From Crocodylus rhombifer (lineage: Eukaryota > Chordata > Crocodylia > Crocodylidae), in NCBI GenBank assembly GCA_038503035.1, contig JAVSML010023993.1:1-64000 (forward strand): a DNA stretch of 64,000 nt, in the 5' to 3' direction. A program made the position numbers and the translations under genes. This document shows positions 13,001-22,372 of this stretch, piece after piece (within the stretch, counting starts at the first letter, position 1; each line of letters starts with the position of its first letter). The notes below the pieces were generated by a model. That model did not search any database. It worked only from the letters and a program-made list of their open reading frames with translations, and was not told the DNA's origin.

Positions 13001-13189
13001 TTGTAAACTCAGCGTAATAAATGTGAAGTCCAGCCAAGCATGGTTTTCATGTTTCTCAATATTTCAGAGCCACCATCACCACCTGATGATCCTGTGCACA
13101 ATCCTCCAGCCTCTAAACGTCCTAGAACTGAAGAAACACCTGTCTCTGTACCTATTGAGGACCAAGCCACCTGTACTTCAAACAACTAA
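982..13189 (+). CDS. CHAF1B: CHAF1B, chromatin assembly factor 1 subunit B (p60), 5'-partial, nine exons
   Basis: CAF-1 p60 is a nuclear WD40 protein that works with p150 and p48 to deliver H3-H4 to replicating or repaired DNA through ASF1. Exons seen: 982-1078, 2792-2876, 5720-5813, 6681-6750, 6843-6934, 8450-8612, 10479-10904, 12425-12519, 13068-13189. All junctions are AG/GT and the reading phase carries through without a stop, giving about 414 residues ending at TAA 13187-13189. Recalled vertebrate p60 matches closely: the [27 protein letters not shown] and [15 protein letters not shown] blocks belong to the later WD40 blades. The long exon at 10479 starts the proline/serine-rich tail and contains the [13 protein letters not shown] motif, a B-domain-like ASF1-binding element; a second one (RRINL) spans the next splice. 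The family is about 560 residues long, so roughly 145-160 N-terminal residues are encoded upstream of the window. No coding damage is visible. Confidence 0.96.
1479..1505 (+). other. Candidate in-frame microexon in a CHAF1B intron
   Basis: A 27-nt stretch lies between a good acceptor (pyrimidine tract then ctttcag, ending 1478) and a strong donor (GTGAGT at 1506). Both flanking CHAF1B junctions are phase 2. Inclusion keeps the frame and adds nine residues, LILERELQR, between the SCDR and VMRVYN blocks without a stop. I know of no such insertion in p60, so this may be a chance splice-site pair. Confidence 0.3.
2792..2876 (+). CDS. CHAF1B: CHAF1B coding exon 2 of 9 in the window
   Basis: The acceptor is ttatgcag and the donor is GAG|gtaaatt. 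It encodes [19 protein letters not shown] then PSGAGAEGE, matching the p60 VYSIQ/RVAFNVSKM/GAEGE block. It ends in phase 0. Confidence 0.96.
3059..4885. mobile_element. hAT-like fold-back DNA transposon in a CHAF1B intron (1.83 kb, non-autonomous)
   Basis: The ends are CAGGGATCCTGG at 3059 and an inverted cctggatccccg ending at 4885. They are flanked by 8-bp duplications gttattag (3051-3058) and tttattag (4886-4893), one mismatch; 8 bp is typical of hAT insertions. The interior (about 3140-4720) is very GC-rich. Left arm 3500-3740 is the inverse of about 4297-4490. Between them are two successive palindromes (about 3749-4008 and 4010-4278) made of units of about 130 bp in alternating orientation. 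I see no transposase. Open frames inside are by-products of the GC content. The same terminal sequence occurs at 24302-24561. Confidence 0.8.
4886..5719 (+). other. CHAF1B intron, AT-rich
   Basis: This is unique-looking AT-rich intron sequence between the hAT-like element and the exon at 5720. Nothing else is recognisable. Confidence 0.5.
5720..5813 (+). CDS. CHAF1B: CHAF1B coding exon 3 of 9 in the window
   Basis: The acceptor is gttacag and the donor is CCAG|gtacgt. It encodes [19 protein letters not shown] and then [12 protein letters not shown], a highly conserved p60 block. The first codon is ATG only because the exon starts in phase 0; it is not a translation start. Confidence 0.96.
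6681..6750 (+). CDS. CHAF1B: CHAF1B coding exon 4 of 9 in the window
   Basis: The acceptor is gttttctcag and the donor is AAAAG|gtaggg. It encodes the [20 protein letters not shown] block of p60 and ends two bases into an arginine codon. Confidence 0.95.
6843..6934 (+). CDS. CHAF1B: CHAF1B coding exon 5 of 9 in the window
   Basis: The acceptor is cctaatag and the donor is AAAG|gtactg. It encodes [19 protein letters not shown] and [11 protein letters not shown]. The intron before it is only 92 bp (6751-6842). Confidence 0.95.
6935..8449 (+). other. CHAF1B intron
   Basis: AT-rich intron without an exon or an element I can name. Confidence 0.5.
8450..8612 (+). CDS. CHAF1B: CHAF1B coding exon 6 of 9 in the window
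   Basis: The acceptor is gtgttctag and the donor is TG|gtaggt. It encodes the [20 protein letters not shown] and [20 protein letters not shown] block, one of the most conserved stretches of p60, and splits a tryptophan codon at its end. Confidence 0.96.
9264..10320. repeat. GC-rich inverted-repeat element in a CHAF1B intron
   Basis: GC content rises sharply from about 9264 (ggctgtccaact, resembling a hAT end) to about 10320. Segment 9865-9985 is the imperfect inverse of about 10005-10113: the words tctctattgctggtgctccc and tggagctggctgccttcccc recur inverted. I could not find a matching right terminal repeat or a clear target duplication, so the boundaries are approximate. The large open frames in this block reflect base composition. 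Confidence 0.55.
10479..10904 (+). CDS. CHAF1B: CHAF1B coding exon 7 of 9 in the window (last WD40 blade and start of the tail)
   Basis: The acceptor is aaaaacag, with its pyrimidine tract set back about ten bases; the donor is CCAAG|gtatga. It starts with [20 protein letters not shown], followed by a Lys/Pro/Ser/Thr-rich linker that is the fast-evolving part of p60, and ends with [15 protein letters not shown], the B-domain-like ASF1-binding motif. Confidence 0.95.
10905..11413 (+). other. CHAF1B intron left of a MITE
   Basis: AT-rich intron sequence with no exon signal supported by homology. Confidence 0.5.
11414..11820. mobile_element. Tigger/pogo-like MITE (407 bp)
   Basis: The ends are CAGGTTTCCTTCACTTTATG at 11414 and its imperfect inverse cataaagctaggaaaacctg ending 11820, flanked by TA on both sides (11412-11413 and 11821-11822). 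A TA target and a CAGG...CCTG terminus with cttTATGC-type subterminal sequence resemble Tigger (Tc1/mariner superfamily) derivatives. There is no transposase frame. Confidence 0.7.
12425..12519 (+). CDS. CHAF1B: CHAF1B coding exon 8 of 9 in the window
   Basis: The acceptor is cttctctag and the donor is CATG|gtaagt. It encodes [19 protein letters not shown] and a Thr/Pro/Ser-rich stretch, matching the RRINLTPLKTD block of p60. Confidence 0.93.
12520..13067 (+). other. Last CHAF1B intron
   Basis: A 548-bp intron. Frames within it run in and out of the flanking exon but have no homology of their own. Confidence 0.5.
13068..13189 (+). CDS. CHAF1B: CHAF1B terminal coding exon
   Basis: The acceptor is atatttcag. 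It encodes a PPSPPDDP stretch, the SKRPRTEE motif (compare LKRPRLDE in p60) and a short acidic C-terminus, ending at TAA 13187-13189. Confidence 0.93.
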
Positions 13190-14040
13190 AGACCAAACTT
13201 TCAATAAACTCACTCTGAGTTCAGTTCAGACAGAATTGCAAATATATTGCCTTCCTTCATAGGATGGCTCCTTGGCAGCTGCTTATAAGTAGGAATGGTA
13301 CTGGGCATGCAGAGCTGTGAAGGAAGATATCTGCAGAAGAAAAGACTGATTTTTCTACAGAAGCATTGCTTTGCAGTGAGGGAAGTAGCTGGAACACAGC
13401 TTTTAACTCTCTCACCCTTTTGAAGAAAGTTTTCTTAATCAAGAAATGTCAGTTGTATGATAAAACATAATGTTTTCAGATGATACATTTATAGTAATCT
13501 CCTATGACAACTGAAGGATCTCCTGTATAATCACCGTATTGATATTTTTAAGCTATTAAGTCTTCCAGCAGGTCTGTTTGGCAAAGAGGGATTTCTAAGG
13601 ACTTGTCTGTCTTTATAGTGATTTTTTTTTATGTGGTTAACAGCTGGTTCATGTATATATCTGACTTCTAGGTGCCATTTTAAATTTAGCAGTTTGTAGT
13701 ATAATTCATGCCTTCCAACTTTCATTCTATATAAGTAGTTAATGCTTACATGCTCTGCATTTATCAGTGATACTGAACTGTATTTTTAACTCTGCAGTAG
13801 AAGTTACAAACTTATAATGAGAAGGAATGGGGAATTGAACAGAAACATTCTAAAGATCAGTTGTGGGCATTAAGCAACAGAAACAGATTTCTTAATTTTT
13901 AGGTTTGGTTTGGTTTGGTTTTTTGTTCAAAAAATAAGAGTAGGCATGAAGTTTTCCAGGGCATCAAAGAAAAATACCTCTTTTGCTATTTTTTATCGTA
14001 GAGCCTGTTCTGTTGGCCAATAAAACACAAAACCAGTGTA
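13190..14040 (+). other. CHAF1B: Probable CHAF1B 3' UTR
   Basis: This is AT-rich non-coding sequence after the CHAF1B stop. AATAAA hexamers lie at 13203-13208 (very close to the stop) and 14019-14024. I place the likely cleavage zone after the second one. The end is inferred. Confidence 0.5.
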
Positions 14041-15038
14041 CATTTATCTTTGTTTATGGTTGTTTATTTTAGCACTTAATACCTGTTGCATAGCTCAACA
14101 GTATAACCTTGGGTTTGAAAACAAATGAAATCAAAATTCAAATTGTTTGAAAGCTACGTTTTAATTGTTATGTTTTCTACATTCAGCTGTGGTGGAGGAT
14201 TGAAGAGGTGGGAGCCTTTTGGGTAATGTCCATGAGCTAGTAAAAAGAAAAATAAGATAATGGTTAAAATACATGAAAAATTCTTTTAATTGACTTTGAC
14301 ATAAAAAAAGAGCTTAAAGTGCTATTTATCCCTTGTGATTAAGCTTATACTTTTAACATTTGAAGTGTTGAGGCACGTAGTGGAAAAAAAATGTTCCAAT
14401 TTCACATTAAAGCTTTTCTACATACGGTTTTCCATGGCTCTGGTTGTTTCACTGTAAAATGATTTGTTTTTAAAATAAGCAATTTTACTTTATCCTTTTT
14501 CATAACTTTCTGAGAAATTGAACTAACACAGCAAAAGTAAAGTCCATGTAAAAATACTTAAGAAATGGTTCATAAAACGGTGTTCGTAAGGAAGAAATTT
14601 TACTTAAATGCTTGTCAGCAAGACTTAATGTTAAACAGATGCTAAGAATTCTTTGCTACAAACATTTCTATTGTAGCATGATACATACAGGAAGTTACAA
14701 AAATATTTATTACATCACTGCTCTAAAGGCTAGATTCAGGAAAAGACTAAAGTGCCTACATGTTAAGCACTTTTTATGTGCCTGGCCCTGAACCCCAGAA
14801 GCAGATGCCTGGGCTCCCTGTACACAGCATGAGTGGAGTTGGGCACCACACTATGCAGAGGTGATTAGCAGTGTTAGTGTGAAGTCAGGTAGAAGGCTGG
14901 GCAGGGTGGCACTTTAAAGACCGGTTCAGAGAGTCATTAGTCTTCATAGGCAGCTATCTATTTCATCGGATGCTGTGCACAGTGAGCCAGTTACAGACAG
15001 GTGTGTCTAAACTTCTGCCCTGTTTCTAGAGCTTAAAC
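14041..15038. other. Intergenic, mostly unassigned; repeat fragment at about 14890-14985
   Basis: AT-rich sequence with nothing coding. The stretch 14890-14985 (ctttaaagaccggttcag ... tttcatcggatgctg) resembles the dispersed repeat at 27027-27145. Confidence 0.4.
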
Positions 15039-15127
15039 CAAGGGTGTCAAATTTATCCTGTGGCCCAGATGAGGGGCACAGGGCTAGTCTGTGGGCTGGC
15101 CCCATGTACTGCTTGCAGTATGTACTA

Positions 15128-15365
15128 GGGCTGTGCGAAGCTTTGGTTGCAGATTTGATTCAGAGGAGATTCTACAGCCAAATCTCTGAATCTGAATTGA
15201 ATTGGAAGACCAATTAAAAAGGTCCGAATCGATTTTTGAAGCCTCTGAATTGATTCAGAAAAGATTTGGAAATTCAGGCAATCCCTGCTTGCCACCACAA
15301 AAAGCTGGACCCGGACTCTGTGCTGGTAAGTAGGGGGCGGGGGGGAGCTGGAGGAGGGGGGAGTG
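15128..15365. mobile_element. TAGGGCTGTGCGAAG-type hAT-like element, left part
   Basis: It starts with the TAGGGCTGTGCGAAGC terminus and a gaatc/gattc-rich subterminal zone. It aligns with the inverse of the right end of 46582-47669, including a ctggacctggactccgtgcc-like stretch, up to where the LTR-like block interrupts it. Confidence 0.65.
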
Positions 15366-15369
15366 ACAG

Positions 15370-16020
15370 CTGAAATTGTCTGTGTGATAAGTGTTTGCTG
15401 AAAGCTCTGTGAAAATTAGACCAAGTGTTTTTCTGTCATTTGTTCAGATATTAAGCTATATGTTGTTGTTAAGAACCTAATTAAAGTAAAAAAATGTAGC
15501 GAGGCCTTCTATGTAGTGAGGTAAGGCCTAGTAAATTTAGCAAAGCCTTGAAGTAGTAGGCCCTGTGGCATAGTAAAAATTAACCTTATCAGAAGAATGC
15601 AAGGCTTGTACTGCTATTGGTCAGTCCTAAGAATAATTATAACCGGAGAATCTGGATGGCTGTAAGTTACCAGCATAGCTCAGAAGTTATAAATTGGCTG
15701 GCACATCTGGAAATCATTTGGAAGGAAGGTGCAGCTCTGTGAAATAAACTACTAATTAGCTGCTGACCTGGGTCAGTGGGCCAGTGGATCTCGAGGAGCC
15801 CAAGGTCCTTCCCAGTACCCCTCAGATAGCGCTGATTGGAGACGCCTGACTTTCCTGAGGTTTGTGGAAAAAGAACCATACATCAAGCATCAGAGACGAC
15901 TGCTAATTTAAGTTGCCAACGCAAATTGTTATTGTCTGTCATTGGAGTCTTATTATTTACGCACAGTTGTGTGGTTTTTATGTCAATAAACCTTTCTTAC
16001 CTTTTTACCCGCCACCATAC
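15370..16020 (+). mobile_element. Probable solo LTR of an endogenous retroelement
   Basis: An AT-richer block of about 650 bp interrupts a GC-rich hAT-like interior. It has an ataattataac TATA-like motif near 15632-15642 and a tcaataaacc poly(A) signal at about 15982-15991, then a C/T-rich tail: the order expected of U3-R-U5. It has no coding region. The exact ends and the target duplication are not resolved. Confidence 0.45.
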
Positions 16021-16127
16021 TCTCAATCCCAAACCCTCCGCAGGTGGCTGGGACAGGGGGAGGGGGCCCTGGGGGGACCCCCGCCAGGCCCCATTCCCTG
16101 CCTGCTTCCCCAGCCCCTAGTGTGTCC

Positions 16128-16562
16128 TAGGGCTGTGCGAAGCTTTGGTTGCTGATTTTCAATTCGGAGGAGATTCCGTAACCTGATCTCTGAATCGAAT
16201 CAGGAGACCAATCCCCTGCCTGTTCCTCTGAGCACCTCCCGACCCCTGCTCGCTTTCCCAGACCTGTCAATGGCTGCCCTGCCTGGCACCAGTGTCCCAG
16301 TACTTTTAAAAAATAAATAAATAAGCCCTGCACTCACCAGCTGATGCAGTGGCTGTTAGGGCCTCTGGGGGCTTGTGGCAGAGCCCCATCTCGCAACACA
16401 GGGCAGCAGGGATCCTCCCCCTCCCCCCCCGGGTGGGTACCACTTCCTCCCACTCCACCTGCTTTTTCAAAAGTAGCAAGATCTGTTTGATTTGGCACCT
16501 GCCAAATCAGAATCGGCTGAATCCAAATCCAAAGTGAATACTAGCTGCTTCACACAGGCCTA
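16128..16562. mobile_element. TAGGGCTGTGCGAAG-type hAT-like element (435 bp)
   Basis: The left end is TAGGGCTGTGCGAAGC at 16128; the right end is gcttcacacaggccta at 16562. The flanking octamers are gtgtgtcc (16120-16127) and gtgtgtac (16563-16570), 7 of 8 equal. The interior matches part of 46582-47669 in inverse orientation (gagcacctcc...cgacccctgctcgc). Confidence 0.7.
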
Positions 16563-16981
16563 GTGTGTACACCAGCTCCAGCCCCACACCTTGCTTTTAA
16601 TATGCATCAACCCTAGCCCATCATGCAGCTCATGGGGCAGATCTGGGATGTTTGCTGCGTATGGTGTGCAGGGCATGTGCTGCATGTATCCCCTACACCA
16701 GACCAGCCCTGTACACTGGATCTGGGATGTGGGACCAGCCTCAAATCCAGGATGTAGGGCTAGTCTGGCACAGGCGCTACCTGCAGCTCACATCCAGGAC
16801 CAGTTCTGCATAACTTGTTCTGCACATGTTCCAGGTTGACTACACCATGTACAGCACACATGCTTGTTCCAACCTGTGCCAGGTAGGCTCCATATGCTAT
16901 ATGCAGCTAGTCCAAGGGCCACGGGCAGCACTGCAGTCTGGATGATAAGCTTTTGTGGGCTGGATTTTTTTGACATCCCAG

Positions 16982-19237
16982 TCTTAGATGAATGAATTGG
17001 GGATGAAGGCAGGCATTTCTGTCCTTTTGGGACCTAGAATTTAGGCCTTTCCTGTGGGTAGAGGCCTACAATTCTTTCAAAGAACTGAGCTGGGCTTAGT
17101 CTTCCAAGATATGTGTGCTTATGGTGGTACCCAAAATCTATGCAATACCCTAGTCATTCTATGGCTAGGTACCACTTCCTCCCACTCCAGCTGCTTTTTC
17201 AGAAGTAGCAAAATCTGTTTGGTCCAACTAAAGATATTATCAGTTTCTGCTGTGGGAGTGAGATTAGACAAGTTTTCAGGCATAGGTTTCTCTAAAAGAA
17301 AAGGCTGAAAATAAAGCAACTGCCAGTATTTTTTGTAAGCAGCCTTATTCTTTTGGTGAGTGTTAGGAGTGCACTGAACATGCCCACCAAATGAGGTTGT
17401 CAAGGAATTTAGGCACTAATCTGTCTTGTTCCTACAACCAGAGCAGTGCTGGACATGTCTTAGGGAATACTGTAGTGAAATGGGGTACGTCATGAATTTT
17501 GGGTCCTTCTGCGGTTAAATGGCTGCTGGATTTTTTTTTTTTTTAATCACACTTTTTTAGAGTTAAGTGCCTAAAAGTTTACCTAAAGTTCTCTTTTGGA
17601 TCATTTCTAAATCTGGATGAGAAAGGGCCCAAGTTTATTAGCTTTGTCCATGCCAGGTTCTTCCTAAAGTACGGAAAATAAAGATGTTTTTACCAAGCCA
17701 ACTCAGGCTTCTAACTGCTGTTGAATAAAAATATATATTAATGGGCCTGTACTGATGCGGCTGATACTTGATGGTAATACAGATACTTGCATCAAATGTT
17801 GTTTTGGGCATTTTTTTTCAATCTGAGCCATGAAAATGATAGTATTCCCATTTCCTAGTTTTTGATATACGTTACTCCATAGAAGTCCTGCACATCAGAT
17901 AGTTTTACTTAAGCTTTTTAAACAGTCAATGAAATGTTTTCTTCATAAATTGGATCTAAGCTACCTTCTACTTTGAAGAGTGATAGTCATGAGAGAGGCT
18001 GGATAACCTCTGAATCTTGGTTTTGCCATTTTAAGTGCAGTGGTTTTTGAGGATTCATTGTAATTTAGACCCTTTCCATTTATGTGCAGTCCTTTCCACA
18101 ATGCCCCCTCCCCTCCCAATAACCTGGTTACTTTGGCCATATCACCTCCCCTTACAATGGAGGTTAAGGTAGCAGAAGCTCTCTTCCATTTCCTAGTTCC
18201 ATCCAGAGAGAGATTGAGAATGCCAGCACAGTTGTGCTGAGCAGAGAGCATGATCTTTTAGTCTTCCCCAGCTGACATGAATATGCTGGCAAAATGTTGT
18301 AATGTACACCAAACTAGTCTGTACCCAGTTCTTTAGTGGGCACATCAATTGGACTGGTTAATTTGTGTGTCATATTTAAGTATTACTTCATATGTTGTGT
18401 AAAAGATCTACTAACAAGGTATTCTTTACATTCTAATCATCCCTATGTCTTCGTCCTTCTGTGTGCCATACATACAGAATCTTTGTTCATCCGAATTCAG
18501 CGTACTTCTTGGTTGCCATCCTTACCATTGTGGCAAATAAGATAATAGATGATTTTAATTTGGTTGCTGAAATCCATTCAGTTGCAGATAATTTTTTTTT
18601 AAAAGAAGTTGACACAAACAAAATCCACGAAGGCCTAGGTATGGGATTTTAAGCAAAAGGATATCTTAACATCCACTGGATGTCACTGTTCTACAGGAAT
18701 TTATCTTGGGATTGTAGGGAAAGGACACTGAAACTAGCAGTGTTAAATCCAGCAGGCTGGAGAAAGAAGACTTTGGGGGTTTTAGACGGAAAATAAATTT
18801 AAAATATATACATAAAAAAAGTATATGCTTTCCAGAAAAATTGATTTTGTTGTCAATAGGAGCTTCTTCCTTCTTGAATAAATAATGGTAAAGAAGAAAA
18901 GATGCATTTATTTTCTGATGACTAACATCTCATTTAGCTTGTGTGACAGGACACTCTGCCTCAACATGCACGTTTTAAAATACTGTATTTACTCGAATAG
19001 AAGATCTTGAAATTAAACATGACTATAGCAATTTGCATATAGTACCCATGCACTTAGCTTATCCAGAATTGATTCACGTTATCTTTTTTTGAAACTGCTC
19101 TAATTTTTAGTATGGGTACTCCATAAACATACTTTTGAGCAGCACTTTGGCACCTACTTATATTTTGTATAATTTTTTTTTGCAATATATATGTATTGCA
19201 AATGTAAATGTATGTACACACACTATATATATAATAT
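16982..19237. other. Intergenic, no gene seen
   Basis: This is AT-rich. A stretch at 17168-17222 repeats a piece of the element at 16436-16490 (ggtaccacttcctcccactc and onward). Otherwise I see nothing I can assign. Confidence 0.5.
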
Positions 19238-19956
19238 TAGGGCTGTGTGAAATGGCACTGTTCAGTTTTAACTTGAGTTTTGACGAAACAGCATTTCATT
19301 TCGAATTTCATTTTGATTCGAAACCGCTGTTCTGTTTTGGTTTGTCGAAACAGTGACACTGTTTCTACGCTGTTCCGCCCATATGCTATAATGGGGTAGC
19401 TTGAAACAGCCTCTCATCTGGCAGGCAGATCGGGGGCCCGCAACCCCGGGAGGGCTGTGGGGGCTGTGCCAGTCCTCCCAGGGCTGCAGGCCCCCAATCT
19501 GTCTGCCAGATCAGGGAGGGAAGCTGAGTGCTACCATCTGGGACCAGGAGCTGGGGAAAGGAACTGAGCCCAATAATCAGCTGAGTTCCTTTCCCCAGCC
19601 CAATCTTAGCTCTGGGGAAGGGAACTCGGCTCAGCTGGGCTCAGTTGCCTTCTCCAGCCCAATTGCAGTGCTGGGGAGGGGAACTGAGCTCAGTTCCTTT
19701 CCCCTGTACTGTGATCAGCTTCCCACACCCTGGCCACAGGAGGCGGGGAAAGCCAGGGCTGTGCTCCCAGCTGAGCCATGTGGGGCTGTGGAGCCACTGG
19801 GAGCGCAGCCCCGTCTCCCAACACCTGGCTGCTGACTGCTTCAAAACTTGAAACTTTTCAACGCCCTTCATTTCAATTCAATTTTGCTGTTTTGAGCTCG
19901 AAATGAGTCCAAAACTGTGTCAAATTGAAACAGCCGAGAAAATTTCATACAGCCTT
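19238..19956. mobile_element. TAGGGCTGTG-type hAT-like element, gaaacag subfamily
   Basis: The left end is tagggctgtgtgaaat at 19238; the right end is atttcatacagcc, near 19956. The subterminal zones contain gttttgacgaaacagc and ttcgaaacc words, unlike the gaatcgattc type. The GC-rich centre has repeated words such as ccttt-cccagccc and ggggaagggaactcgg. The right end is diverged and I find no good target duplication. Confidence 0.6.
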
Positions 19957-19977
19957 CATCTTTATACATTTTACACT

Positions 19978-20014
19978 CGTGCGCGTGCGCGCGCACACAC
20001 ACGCGCGCGCGCAC
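19978..20014. repeat. Alternating purine-pyrimidine CG/CA tract (37 nt)
   Basis: Strict pyrimidine-purine alternation is built from cg, tg, ca and gc steps, starting 22 bp beyond the hAT-like right end. Such tracts are prone to Z-DNA. Confidence 0.85.
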
Positions 20015-20318
20015 CTAAGCCTTTGCTGTTCTATCTTGTGATTGACATGGTTCACCTGACAGTCCATAACATGTCTACAGTTGTCCATCATCATCCCTGT
20101 TGCAATACACGTACCCATGTGCATGTCACCTTCTTCTTTAACCAATACAATCATGCAAACCACTTCCATATTCCCCTCCCATTTCCCCACCGCCTCCCTT
20201 GCTAGTTCCCTCACAGATCCACTGCCCGCAAGTCCCTGTCTTCCTTGTCGTCTTCCTCATCATCATCTTTGTCATCTTCCTCCCTGTCATCATCTCTTCT
20301 TCCTCATTGTTGTCTTCT

Positions 20319-21290
20319 TCACTGGAGGACCTGCCACTGAACCGTTTGCTCCTTAAATCCAGGTTGCTTCTGCAGGTCCTTACGGAAGATTCCCATGTGG
20401 CTTGGCAGCTGTTGCCAGGTAGTATCACCACAGGTGACAGTCTGTCCCTTGCCCTTACCACCTTTACAATGGTTTGTCAGTGTTGCCAGGGCTTCATTGT
20501 GTAGTTCATATGCAGTCCAAAAGTGCTCTAGGACCTTGTAGAACCACAGTTGTTCCCAGGTCCATGAGTGTGGTTTGAGCAGCAAGTACACTTGCGAGAA
20601 TTGCAGCAGATTCCCTGCACAGTATCTCACAAAGTGAGCTGTTTTAGAGCCTGCCCCGGTTGTCAGTTTGCAGATCTGGTTCATGTATGTAGCCCAAATG
20701 AATGCTAGATGTTCTGCTGTTCCTCTTTTCCTTCTTGTACAGTATGGTCCTTGCCACTTTCTCCCATCTGGAGCCCCAGAAGAAGACATGCATGGGCCTC
20801 TGGACTTTGTAGATGGTTTGATTTTGGGGGGGCCGGGGAGAAGGATAAAACCAGTGTGGTATACAAAAACACCAGTAGCAACTTTACTCTTATAAACTCC
20901 ATGAGCCCCCTCTTCCCCCTTCCCCCGTAATGTCAGGTGGTGTATGTTCCACAGTCCCAGTCTCTGACCTTGGCCTCTGTCTTCTCCCATGCCTTCTGTC
21001 CCATCAACTCTGAGTTGAACTCCATCCCTCACAGGGGACAGAGACCTCTAGGGTTGACAGGTCCCTAAGTTCACCCAGTGCCAGGCAGGTGCACTTACCT
21101 ACATTGAACTTGGCCCCTGGCACTACTCTGTACACTTTGTGTGTGTTGTAGCCTCTTTTCCACTGAGTACTTGTCACTACACAGGATATTGATGTCATCT
21201 ATGTAGGCCAGGACTTTCACCTCTACTCCACAGACTGATGCACTACTATATGTCTTATTCAGATGGGCTACACTATCCTATTCTTGTGGT
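20319..21290 (-). pseudogene. Degraded Tx1/L1-like LINE reverse transcriptase, C-terminal half
   Basis: On the minus strand the joined frames read KVLAYIDDINILCSD, the RT catalytic block with YIDD for the common YADD. Then come KFNVGKCTCLALGELRDL, WNIHHLTLRGK, MFFFWGSRWEKVARTILYKK (from two frames), FIWATYMNQICKLTTGAGSK and LLLKPHSWTWEQLWFYKVLE. This order matches the C-terminal region of Tx1-clade LINE ORF2. At least two frameshifts and several stops break it. The longest open part, 21032-20319, codes 237 residues but mixes a shifted segment with a true one. An acidic frame at about 20320-20140 may be its tail. Confidence 0.65.
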
Positions 21291-22372
21291 AGGTTCCCAT
21301 CAGCATGTTTGCCCAATGTAGGCCACATGTTTTATAGATATGTTCAGTGTTTGTTGCATTTAATCAACTTCATAGTTGATTTCCATTGATGAGCACACAC
21401 TGCTTTTGGCAGAAGTTTAACAATAGATAATGTATTCAGTGAGATTTTGTTGTATGCAGTTATGAGGGGCTTTTCCCCCCATTCTAATTGGGTGAAAAAA
21501 CCTCATCTTGTATTTGAGTAAGTATGGTCCAGTTTTTCAGTAGAGTAACACATTAACCATGTAAATAGGGTCACTACTTATCTGTCAAAACAAAAGGAAG
21601 ACAGCCTGGATGTACAGATTTAAAATTTTATATATATAAAATATGGAGATATGGAATGAAATAATGTAACTAATAAGGAAAATATGATGCAATTGATGTC
21701 TATTAAGACATGTTTTTGTTTTCAAAATTAAATAAAAGCATGACAGAATAAAAATAGGCACATTTTAAAGTGCTCTTGTGGCTAAATCTTTCTAAATTTT
21801 GATTTTTTTTTTTCTAGTTGATGATTTAATTGCACAGCTAGTTATAAAACACACGGTAATATATTTTTAGGAAAAATGCTACTAGTAGTAGTGTCAGTTA
21901 TAGAGATACTCACCATTATTTTTTAATTGACGAAGTAAAGATGTTACACTCAGCTTGAGTACTACTATCTGTGTGGAAGTAAAACAGCAACTTTGAAATG
22001 CCATGTCCAAACAATTCTAGAATTAGATAGTACATCCATCAGGCTCAACCAGATCCAAAATTGTCTGAATCAAAAAAAAAAAAAAAAATTTGGTTGTGGA
22101 TATTAAGACTTTTCTGCATAACAATATACTCAAATCTCGGCTGTTTTATCATCCTAGTACTGTTTTAAATGACTATACTGGGAAAAAAGGGGAATGTGAA
22201 GGCACAAGAACATTTGATATGGGACAAAAGGGTGGGAAGAAGGGCTCAGAGTCCCATATCAAAAGTTCAGAGAGGGCATGACGATGGGGAGGGGCAGGCA
22301 CGCATGGAACTTGGGGTTTGGAAAGAATGCAAGAAGCTCCTAATGTGTGCAGTACTTTCTGCCTCTTCCTCT
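21291..22372. other. Intergenic, no gene seen
   Basis: AT-rich with an A-run at about 22072-22088. No homology recognised. Confidence 0.5.

Larger units (their letters stand above)
15039..16981. mobile_element. Nested composite: outer hAT-like element hosting two inner hAT-like elements and an LTR
   Basis: The outer ends are caagggtgtcaaatttatcc at 15039 and an inverted ggatttttttgacatcccag ending 16981, each followed inward by a gtgggc/gtggccca-like block, as in many Charlie-type hATs. Flanking octamers agree only partly. Inserted in it are a TAGGGCTGTGCGAAG-type left end at 15128, an LTR-like block at about 15370-16020, and a second such element at 16128-16562. The order of insertion is inferred from interruption. 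Confidence 0.6.

Noticed and set aside
20319..21032. A 237-codon minus frame as a novel gene, possibly viral
   Set aside because: Neighbouring frames supply the missing parts of a Tx1-like LINE RT, including a YIDD box at about 21190-21205. It is better explained as a decayed LINE.
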